Below are positions 8,121 to 15,308 of a DNA stretch of 17,679 nt, piece after piece; within the stretch, counting starts at the first letter, position 1, and each line of letters begins with the position of its first letter. The notes under the pieces are model-generated. The model ran no database searches, was not told where the DNA came from, and was given only the letters and a program-made list of their open reading frames with translations. This DNA is from Nymphaea colorata (taxonomy: Eukaryota; Streptophyta; Magnoliopsida; Nymphaeales; Nymphaeaceae), in contig NW_022204828.1 of assembly GCF_008831285.2 (NCBI RefSeq), positions 1-17,679 on the forward strand, written 5' to 3'. Both the position numbers and the translations under genes were made by a program.

Positions 8121-8718
8121 TCAGTACAGACTCACGAAGTTCATGCCCATGAACTTCTTCTTTGCCAGGCCCTCCAGAATTTGAAATCTTCGATCGGCAG
8201 GTTATCCTGGAAGAATCTATATGGCGAAGTGACTACTTGGTGAGGAAGCGATTGATGGTTTCGGCCTTCAGTTGTTTTATGTACTGCAGATATACCTCTC
8301 TTTCGTTTCCCATGCCGTCTTCGAGGATGGCTGCCAGGAAGTTGCCCTTATCCTTCGGCAAGGGGTTGTTAAGAGAGTTGATCTCAGTGAGTTTTTTGGT
8401 GATTTGCCCCATATCCTTGCTGCGTGAGGGTATCTCTACATGTTGTCGGTGGATTTGAACAGGTGGGAGAGCAGGACCAGCACATACACCAAGATCTTGT
8501 CCCCCGGCCCCTTCAGCTCGAAATTCTTGAAGAGAACGTTGATGCGGAAGACCTTGAAGGCCTCGTCGATGATGTCCTCCCCGTTGACTGCCTGAAGGGC
8601 TGGTTGGCCGGCCCGTCCAGCTTGGTCCTGAAGGGAATGAGGGGAAGTCCGCAGGCAGTCCTGCCCTTCCATTCGTTGAAGCGCGAGTGCAGTGCCTAAA
8701 TGCTTATATTCTTACCAT
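8121..8718 (-). CDS. ARPC3: Arp2/3 complex subunit 3 (p21-Arc)
   Basis: ARPC3 is the 21-kDa subunit of the seven-protein complex that nucleates branched actin filaments. The chain reads ALHSRFNEWKGRTACGLPLI, PFRTKLDGPANQPF, then EDIIDEAFKVFRINVLFKNF (the best-conserved block), DKILVYVLVLLSHLFK, NNPLPKDKGNFLAAIL, EREVYLQYIKQLKAETINRF, and the C-terminus FFQDNLPIEDFKFW plus GLAKKKFMGMNF. About 186 aa with the frame corrected; human ARPC3 has 178. Two 20-nt introns are certain; the first sits directly after the ATG (8718-8716). Single missing bases are needed near 8590, near 8437 and at the CCC run 8170-8172 (GGG in the coding strand). Stop TGA is at 8123-8121. Confidence 0.9.
8217..8236 (-). 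other. 20-nt intron in ARPC3
   Basis: On the coding strand GTAGTCACTTCGCCATATAG. Removal joins INRFLTK to FFQDNLPIEDFKFW, matching the continuous ARPC3 sequence in other eukaryotes. Confidence 0.88.
8696..8715 (-). other. 20-nt intron directly after the ARPC3 start codon
   Basis: On the coding strand GTAAGAATATAAGCATTTAG, immediately following ATG 8718-8716. The first exon therefore codes for methionine only, and splicing gives M-ALHSRFNEW, the expected ARPC3 N-terminus. Confidence 0.85.
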
Positions 8719-8889
8719 CTCTCAATTGTAGTAAATATATAGATCATATCATCCAGTTCCATCCGAAAGGGATAAGGGAAGACGGTAATGATCATATCCA
8801 GCTTGATACTGCGTGAGGGGACGGGGATGGTAGGGATAGTCGTTATGATAGAATTTATGCCACATATATTGAGCAGTCTCATAATTAAT
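8719..8889. promoter_or_regulatory. Divergent promoter region, ARPC3 / disordered-protein gene
   Basis: The 171 bases between two divergent start codons. A minus-strand frame here encodes a hydrophobic string, but it has no support and would overlap the ARPC3 start, so I treat the stretch as shared upstream sequence. Confidence 0.4.
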
Positions 8890-11222
8890 ATGAAGAAACA
8901 CAGAAGGGTGGGAAACGCCACCTCAGCCAACTTCTTCACGTCTTAATTCAAACTCACCGTCTCGGAAATCCCCAAGTAGCCCAGACATAAGAAAATTAAC
9001 ACCACCTTCACCAGCTTTCGGCATCAATTGTTCCAGTAATAGTCCAAACCGCCCACCCGCTACCCCTCCAAGGAGCCCAAACCAATCATAGAGCAACTCA
9101 AGTTCAGCGCTCCCAAAAATGACGATTCAAGCTACCGCTGAGCGTCACCAAGAGGTCGCTGAGCAAGGCCAAGGACGAAAGCCGTTTGAAGATGGAAAGC
9201 AAGAACAACTAATTGTACGAGCAGCACTTCCAGGAAGTGGAGCCCAGCAAGGACGATATGGAAAAGAAACCGCCCCTCTACCACTTCGCCGCCAGCAAAA
9301 GAATGAACCAAACAAAAACGAAGAATACATTAAAATAAAAATTGGAAAGGTCCGCACTCCAAAAATTCAATGACACCATCCTCAAGGAAAACTAACAAAA
9401 CCAGAACGTCGTCAGCGAGAAGAACGCAGAATCACTGTACCTCCTCCTCAAGACCGCAAGGATGAACCAGTTCAAACACCAAAATCCCAAATTGAAAAGC
9501 CAACCTCGGAAAATGAGGATGAATCGGAACAGTAGATGCAGGAGAGCAGGCAGGAGATGGGTGAGTCGCAGGAAAATGCAAGGAAATACAGTTAGAAAAG
9601 CTATGAGTAGGTGGATGAATCATCCAACAAGAATAAAAATATCAAAGAAGTAGCTAGGAGCAAAGAGATCTGTTTAAAACCTTCGACCAAAAACCAAGCC
9701 GCCCCCCATCGCCAAGCCAGACATGCCCATACCAAGGCCCAAGCCATCCATTTCCGAAAGATAGGCGCCCAAGATAGACGTGATCCACCCTCAAAGATCC
9801 AGTGCGACGAAACTGAAAGATAAAAATTCTCATAAGCGAGCAAGAATCAGAGTCAGACTTCGGCATGGAGCTTAACGAGCAAAGCAAAATCACATTTTAA
9901 AGGTAGACTTTATCCAAAAAACCAACCGTCCTCAAAGCAATGTCTCGAACAAGCAATCCCACCCAACAATAACCAGCCTTAGAATCAACTTTCCAGAAAA
10001 ACAACAGAGAAGAGCGAAGATGGCAACAGGAAAGCGCCGCCTTCGGACGAGGAGAGGATTTCCTCCAAGAATAAAATCAACCCGTAGCCCAAGAAGAACG
10101 AAAAAGAGAAAAAGTATGAGGAATCAGACCTCGATAACATCCCCAGTGGCGAAGCATACGACAAGGGAACCTCAGCAAGACCAATCCCCGACGACAAGCA
10201 ATCAAGAAAAGGCTCTATTTAGTTCCTATCAACCAACCAGATATAGAAAGTCCTCACGCCCAAACATCTAGAACAACCTTCACTAAAAACAGTCCCAAAG
10301 ATAACAGCTCCACCCAAGCTGCCAAGCCATCCCCAAAACAAGCCAACCACGCAGAAACCCACTTCCCAGGCAGTCTAGGCTGATTAGCTTAATAAATCGA
10401 CTTAGGAGGTGACAAAAATGCCAAGAAGGAGCTGAGGCTGCCAAACCGAAGAAGGAGGTTCCTCCTGCCCTGCAGCCAAAGCCGAAGAGCCAAAGAAGGA
10501 GAAGCCCGCTCAGTCCCTGCCAAAACTGCCTAAGCTCCCATCCAGGCTCCGCAGACAACTGAGTAAAACCACTAATAGGAGGGATCCGAGGAGGGAGGCG
10601 TGGAGGATGAGCTCACCTACTACATCTAGCGGATCTAAGACGTCGGCCAGTACAGGATAAACTCCAAGGACGTCTACAACGACAAATCAATTGATAAGTA
10701 ATTGGTGCAAATTCATAAAATATGCGCATACTACATGGCGCACCAATTCCTGTACCTCGCCCAGTGGACATGCAACTACTTCAAGGGCAACAACTTCACA
10801 CTGACTACTACTCCATCTCTCCCGAGGAACTCAAAACACTCAAGGAGAGCGGGGTGCTCGACTCTGAGATCGAGAACCTCTCCGAAAACATATAGTCCAG
10901 CAAAAAGCTGCTGAAGAAGTGCTACGATGAGTCGAAGGCCTTCCTGAAGAAGGAGGAACAGATCCTCCTGATGGACGGCAAGACCAACTATCACATCAAG
11001 TGCTGCGCCTTCCTCATCAAAGAGTTCAAAAAAGTTTATGAATTATACCTAAAAGCTCCTAAGAACTCGGTGATGATGCAGCGCTGCATCTACCTGATCG
11101 AGATATACTGCGTGATGAAGTTGCTGAACGGCTAGGAGTTGAAAGAGTACTAAGAATTTGAGGATATTTAAGATCCCAAGGCACACATATAAAACCATAA
11201 GAAGCTGCTGCTCTCCATCTGA
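8890..11222 (+). CDS. Long protein: disordered charged N-terminal two thirds, helical C-terminal domain
   Basis: ATG 8890 (MKKHRRVGNATSANFFTSEF) to TGA 11220-11222, about 775 aa. The N-terminal part is basic, then rich in Lys, Glu, Pro and Ser (EPSKDDMEKKPPLYHFAASK; SENEDESEQEMQESRQEMGE; KPPPIAKPDMPIPRPKPSIS; NKINPEPKKNEKEKKYEESD), as in scaffold or microtubule-binding proteins. The last 200 residues are a compact helical region: DELTYYIERIEDVGQYRINS, ICAYYMAHQFLYLAQWTCNY, YYSISPEELKTLKESGVLDS, NYHIKCCAFLIKEFKKVYEL and QRCIYLIEIYCVMKLLNGEE. Dozens of in-frame TAA/TAG read as Glu. The frame changes several times (at 9135, between 9405 and 9475, near 9680, 9830, 10000, 10440, 10520 and at 10802), mostly by one missing base, so the exact protein cannot be given. 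No family recognised; it could in principle be two genes. Confidence 0.6.
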
Positions 11223-11262
11223 TCCTCCACTTCATATCTTTAATTTCTCCCCCCGATATCAT

Positions 11263-11317
11263 CCCGCCCACCCGCCCCGCCCCCGCCTTCAACTTCCAGT
11301 GGGGGCGGCAGGGCGGG
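11263..11317. repeat. GC-rich imperfect inverted repeat (hairpin)
   Basis: Outer arms CCCGCCC (11263-11269) and GGGCGGG (11311-11317) pair perfectly. Inner arms CCGCCCCC (11277-11284) and GGGGGCGG (11301-11308) pair around a 16-base loop. It starts 41 bases after the stop codon of the preceding gene and stands out from AT-rich surroundings. Confidence 0.7.
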
Positions 11318-11645
11318 AGATAGCAGTAGCGGTATAAAAATAATGGGACGTGAAAAAAATAAAGAAAAATAATAAAAAGCTCCAAATGAAAGGAGCATTA
11401 TTGCTCGGGTTGTCGGATATGCTCCATCAATAAAATGTTCAAAATTAAGTGAAGGAGCAAAGCCCTTTTTTATTCTTCTAGAACAATCCTAAATCGCTTA
11501 AAATTATAATCGCAATACTAAAACCCGTCAGACAGCCCCGACAGTTATCGTAAACCCATCGGAGACCTCTAGGACAAAATAGATGTAAAGAATAAATTAA
11601 ATTACTACCACCGGAGTGCCACATCAGATTAAAACTAGAAAATTA

Positions 11646-11683
11646 GGGAGGTGGGTTGGGGAGAGTGGGGATGCTCTGGGGGG
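11646..11683 (+). other. G-quadruplex motif
   Basis: Five runs of at least three G on the plus strand (GGG, GGG, GGGG, GGGG, GGGGGG) separated by loops of 2-7 bases, about 100 bases upstream of the next start codon. Meets the usual G4 sequence rule; whether it folds is unknown. Confidence 0.65.
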
Positions 11684-11775
11684 AGGTCCTGACTGGTAGA
11701 ATCAGCCTAGATCTACTGGGGATTCTTCCAATTTAATTATATAATTGTTAGTTTCCTCCTAATCCGTTTCTAAGC

Positions 11776-12635
11776 ATGATAAACTAGGGCTCGTAGGACC
11801 TCCAGAAAAACTCAGCCTTCCGCCGCCCCTTCGCCCCCGAGACGGACATGTCCGCCATCGACCGCTCCCAGCTCAGCATCACCACCGAGATGATGCAAGT
11901 GATCAACGCCCAGAACATCCTCATCATGAGGCTGCTTGAGCGTCAAAACAAGCTCTACTAGGAGATTAATAAGAAAATCTCGAGCTCGGACAGCGGGGAC
12001 GGCTCCACGCACAAGCAAATCAACGGGAACAAGGTCTCCGGCTACAGGGAGTTCAATAATCTAGAACAGTTCAGTTCCAGCTCCAACCAGGAACAGAAGC
12101 TAAAACCACCAAAAAACAGCGTCCGCATCATCCAGAAACCCACCAACATCATCACATTCCCAAAACCTCTAAAAAATGTGTAGTTTAAGGGAGAATTCAA
12201 TAGCTCGCCAGAATAACCACCAGAAAACAGCAACTTCAAAAACGACAGGAATGGAGAGAAAAGGAAGCAGACAGAGACAAAGAACATGGTCAAGAACTTC
12301 GCCAAGGCCATCTTTAGCTATATCAGGAAGAACAGGGACAAACGGCTCGCCGTACTCGCCCGGCTCGACATCAACGAGGAGGAATTCATGCGCGTCTACG
12401 AGCAGTTCAAGGGCAAGATCCACTCCATCTCGGAGATGCGCGCGCTGTGGACGGCCGAGGGCAACCGCTTCCACCAGGCCTTCCGCATCCTCTCCTGCCA
12501 GTACCTGCGCAAGCACTGCCTGGACGTACCTTCAACTCGCGAGTTTAAAATTACTCTGTGCACTTGAAGTACCGGCAGCGTTTGCTGGAGGGACTGAGGG
12601 ACCCGGAGCACTTCACGGTGCTGAAGACCGACTGA
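11776..12635 (+). CDS. Uncharacterised protein with conserved-looking helical C-terminal domain
   Basis: ATG 11776 to TGA 12633-12635, 286 aa when one base is restored near 12526. The N-terminus has a helical stretch (SQLSITTEMMQVINAQNILI, MRLLERQNKLYEEINKKI), then a Ser/Asn/Lys-rich linker. The last 120 residues are compact: NMVKNFAKAIFSYIRKNRDK, EEEFMRVYEQFKGKI, NRFHQAFRILSCQYLRKHCL and NSRVENYSVHLKYRQRLLEG, ending PEHFTVLKTD. From memory, many ciliate proteins end in a similar pattern (a YIFNS-like motif followed by HLKYR), so I suspect a ciliate-expanded domain, but I cannot name it. C/G-ending codons, with TAG/TAA as Glu at several sites, support it as real. Its 3' end overlaps the end of the doubtful minus-strand gene by 23 bases. 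Confidence 0.7.
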
Positions 12636-12971
12636 GGCTGGTTTATCTCATGATAATATCCTTATCTAAAAGTACTCGGTCGTGATTCTCCTCGGTGGGG
12701 AAGATTCTACTTGCGATATAATCAAGGTAGTCCCATTCTGCCCTTTATGGAGGGGAGGGGAAAAGTGGGAATAACGGATAAACGCCAATATTGTGCAGGA
12801 GGCACGCACGGCCAAGAAGGTTACATTCAAATTAAATGCTCCATTCTGCTATTATATTCTCCATAAGGTAGCTTTATCGCATATGTACATCCACATCCCC
12901 CACTTATAGCCCACGCGCAACATGCGGACACGCTCCAGCTCATCGGCCAGTGCAGCCTAAGAGCGTTGCAT
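12613..12971 (-). CDS. Doubtful small protein
   Basis: ATG 12971-12969 opens MQRSEAALADELERVRMLRV, a good helical start with typical codons. A 17-nt GT-AG intron (12872-12888) leads to YLMENIIAEWSIEFECNLLG and later AEWDYLDYIASRIFPTEENH, ending at TGA 12615-12613, about 113 aa. Introns of 23 or 32 nt with the same 3' end also keep the frame. The plus strand over the same bases is open too, which lowers confidence. No family recognised. If real, it overlaps the convergent gene's stop tail to tail. Confidence 0.38.
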
Positions 12972-13220
12972 GCGTTATAATTGGCGGGGAACGGGGGGGA
13001 ACAACAGACAGTATGCGCTTCCTCTCTAAATTATACTAACAATCAAATCATAACCTCCCCCCTCATTATTATTCACATCATCACAAAAAAACAAATCCGC
13101 CCCTCCTCACCCCTTCCCCAAAATTATTTCCTCCCCCAAACATAAAAATATTGGCGTTTAACTGACCCACCGGAGCAAGAAGGCAAGCCCCCCTCTCCCG
13201 CCCCATCATCCCATACAATA
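12972..13220. other. Low-complexity intergenic region
   Basis: Contains G-rich (GGGGAACGGGGGGGAACAAC) and C/T-rich or A-rich tracts. Lies between a doubtful gene start and the end of the bromodomain gene. No coding signal that I trust. Homopolymer lengths here may be wrong, given the pattern elsewhere. Confidence 0.4.
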
Positions 13221-14133
13221 TCAGTAGTCGCTTTTGACCTTTTTGCTCCCGGAGGCCCCCCGCTGCTCTACTTCTTCGATCTTCCTTGATGGTGAGAGTT
13301 TTACTCGATGAGCTGCTTGAAGGTGATGATGTCCAGGTTGTCCACCAGGATCTGGACGCGCTCGTCCAGGTCCCTGTAGGCTGTGGGGACACGGTCTGGA
13401 TATAGTGCACGATCTCAGCGTTTTGATGCTCGGAGAGGAGCTTGAACTTGTCGGCCAGTTTCAGCTTCTCAGCGAAGGTAATCTCCTCCTCGTCCTAGTA
13501 GTACAGTCTGTCCACCCTGTCCTTCTCAGGCCTCTCCTGCTTCTCCTGCCTCTCGGTGGACTTCTCTGACTTTTTCGGCTTGGACAATTTGGGCGCCTCA
13601 GGAGGCACGTATTTGGGCTCGCTAACCGGCTCAGAGTTGGCGACCACTTGCGGGATGGCGGTCTGGCTGCCCCCTTCTTTTTCTAAGTGGGACGGTCTGT
13701 ACTGACATTGTAGAGGGGGACCCTGGGAAATAATTTTTGAGCATTTTCTTGCAATTCTTCTCGAGCTTGTCTGCCAGCTGGTAGATCCACTTCGTAGAGG
13801 AGCGCTTACTGATCCTTTGAGGTTGTAGGACTTGCAGTTATCCCAAATGAGTTCTGTATCGTCGAGGAATTCCTCAACGTGCTAGTACCGTTCGTCGACG
13901 ATATTGCGCAGCACGGTTCCCAGGTCCATGGGATGGGGAATGAGGCGGGGTAATCGAGCAATCCGAGGCCTAAATGGTTGGTTGATACCTTGCCAGTTGA
14001 CGGGCAACCTGAACTCTGCGGACTCGGGGTTGTCGATGATGTGGGAGATGATGTGCTTGGCCTTGCGGAAGTCGTCCTTGGTGATGGGCGTGAGGGTGGT
14101 GAAGCGGAAGGAGGACTTGTAGGTGTGAGGCAT
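13221..14133 (-). CDS. BET-type protein: bromodomain plus ET (NET) domain
   Basis: Bromodomains read acetyl-lysine on histones, and BET proteins pair them with an ET domain that recruits partners to chromatin. Start ATG 14133-14131. Bromodomain at residues about 20-123: KAKHIISHIIDNPESAEFRL, PVNWQGLGLLDYP, IPHPMDLGTVLRNIVDERYE, EEFLDDTELIWDNCKSYN with the acetyl-lysine-binding Asn at about 98, then WIYQLADKLEKNCKKMLKNY. A Lys/Glu/Pro linker follows (SEKSTERQEKQERPEKDRVD), then the ET domain (13304-13490): EEITFAEKLKLADKFKLLSE, AEIVHYIQTVSP, LDERVQILVDNLDIITFKQL. The end GSKKVKSDY and TGA 13223-13221 is chosen because it follows naturally once one G is restored. One bromodomain only, about 285 aa, short for a BET protein. 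Three introns (19, 20, 20 nt). Missing bases are needed at 13947-13950, 13670-13674, near 13380 and at 13256-13261. Confidence 0.88.
13683..13702 (-). other. 20-nt intron in the bromodomain gene
   Basis: On the coding strand GTACAGACCGTCCCACTTAG, after GSPSTMS. It leads to a Lys/Gly stretch; the frame beyond also needs one more G in the five-G run 13670-13674. Confidence 0.65.
13790..13809 (-). other. 20-nt intron in the bromodomain gene
   Basis: On the coding strand GTAAGCGCTCCTCTACGAAG. Removal joins SYNLKGS to WIYQLADKLEKNCKK, the last bromodomain helix. Confidence 0.85.
13970..13988 (-). other. 19-nt intron in the bromodomain gene
   Basis: On the coding strand GTATCAACCAACCATTTAG, phase 1, joining PVNWQ to GLGLLDYP, a highly conserved bromodomain segment. 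Confidence 0.82.
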
Positions 14134-14419
14134 AACTTATGGAATTAAAGCTATAAAGCTAATTGGGAAATGGGATGGGGGCAGAGGGCAATGGATTGGG
14201 ATTGACGGATAATTGTATGTATTGTGAATGGATTTGGGGGAAATCGTATGGTTGTTGATTGTTATGCCTATTAATGTATTTGGTTTAGTCATCTTAGTCA
14301 GTTGATCCAATAATGCAAACCAACCAGCATCGTCTCAATCCCTGCGCTAACCTTCTGCCCATGCGGTATGCGTAAGTGTGGTAGTGATGATAGTGTAAAC
14401 TGATCAATTTGTTACAGGT
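14134..14419. other. Intergenic region upstream of the bromodomain gene
   Basis: The 286 bases between two same-strand genes, AT-rich with several G runs. It must carry the bromodomain gene promoter and the 3' end of the gene before it. I see no further feature. Confidence 0.4.
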
Positions 14420-15128
14420 TCAGAGCAGGAAGCCATCCAGCTGGTACTTCCTCATGTAGCGGTGCAGCTTGTTCTCGCCCTCGAAGCCCTCCTCCCCACC
14501 TCCACGTCCATCGGGTACGAGATAATCGACACTTCCTTCTCCCGCACAACAAACACGCCCTGCTTGCCACGCACAGAAACGCTCCTGCATCTGCTCGACG
14601 GCAGGCTTTTCTTGGTGGGTTCGCTCACCGCCTTGGGGATGGGCTTCAGGATGGCCGGCTTCAGGATCAGCGCAGTTTTCTTAGCACCTGCGCAACTGTT
14701 CGCGATCTTTCTGCCCTTCACGAAGTCCTCCTTGGGCTCCTCCCGCGCCGCCACCTTCGGCAGGACCAGTTCTTCCGGAGTGGAGGGAAGCGCCTGCAGC
14801 GTGCGGAAGGCCTGGAAGAGCGGAGTCTGGTCGGAGTAGTGGTTGAGCTTGTGCTTGATGCCCTGAGGGAGGGCGGAGGACTGCTGCAGTCCCTTTCAAA
14901 GGTTTCTGGAGCGGGTGGGGCTTTGGGACGGGGGATATTGCGCCTGCCGGCGCGACTGTGGGCTTCTTTTTTCTGAAACGGCTGGCGGGGGTGGTTTTGG
15001 TTCCATCCCTGGATTTCCTCCTTGGAGATGCGCTTGACGATCTTCCCCTCGTAGAAGAGCGGGAGGCCTTCGAAGTCGTCCTCGCCGGAGGTGCTAATCA
15101 AGGAGTCGATGCTGTGATCCTCAGCCAT
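14420..15128 (-). CDS. Uncharacterised soluble protein
   Basis: ATG 15128-15126 (MAEDHSIDSLISTSGEDDFE) to TGA 14422-14420, 236 aa after restoring one G at 14891-14893 and one at 14494-14497; the corrected length is an exact number of codons. Acidic start with LPLFYEGKIVKRISKEEIQG, a Pro/Arg/Lys linker, then QGIKHKLNHYSDQTPLFQAF, and a basic Ala/Pro/Lys region. The C-terminus is compact: GVFVVREKEVSIISYPMDVE, FEGENKLHRYMRKYQLDGFL. No introns needed. High use of C/G-ending codons suggests good expression. I do not recognise the family. Confidence 0.65.
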
Positions 15129-15308
15129 CGCGCAGATTCAATTAATTTATTTATTATCCATTTTCGCTAAGCAATTAAATATATGCAGAGCATTTGCTCC
15201 ATTTACACTGGAGGAATGTCACAGGAGGGGCGGGCTGGATTGTATGCGGAGAGTGGGCTGTCCTCCGCTTCCAAAGAATGATGGTAGTGATAATATAATA
15301 ATCATCGG
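15129..15308. promoter_or_regulatory. Divergent promoter region, unknown gene / TRIM-like gene
   Basis: The 180 bases between two divergent start codons. AT-rich next to the minus-strand start and GC-richer in the middle. No specific site identified. Confidence 0.4.

Larger units (their letters stand above)
11223..11775. other. Intergenic spacer with two structured elements
   Basis: About 550 bases between two plus-strand genes, with no convincing ORF. It holds a GC-rich hairpin (11263-11317), AT-rich stretches with runs of A and T, and a G-rich motif (11646-11683). It includes the 3' end signals of the upstream gene and the promoter of the downstream one. Confidence 0.5.

Noticed and set aside
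8712-8939. Hydrophobic minus-strand frame upstream of ARPC3
   Set aside because: It overlaps the ARPC3 start and the divergent gene's start, and has AT-rich codons and no motif.
11390-11470. Possible tRNA-like or small RNA fold
   Set aside because: There is a short AGGAGC/GCTCC pairing, but no T-loop or acceptor stem; no tRNA signature found here or elsewhere.
12680-13000. Plus-strand frame reading KYSVVILLGGEDSTCDIIKV and onward
   Set aside because: Open because TAA/TAG are sense, but it has no clear start and the codon choice is less like the known genes than the minus-strand frame.
13073-13220. Extension of the bromodomain gene to TGA at 13075-13073
   Set aside because: It would add low-complexity residues encoded by spacer; restoring one G in the six-base run gives a natural end at 13221.
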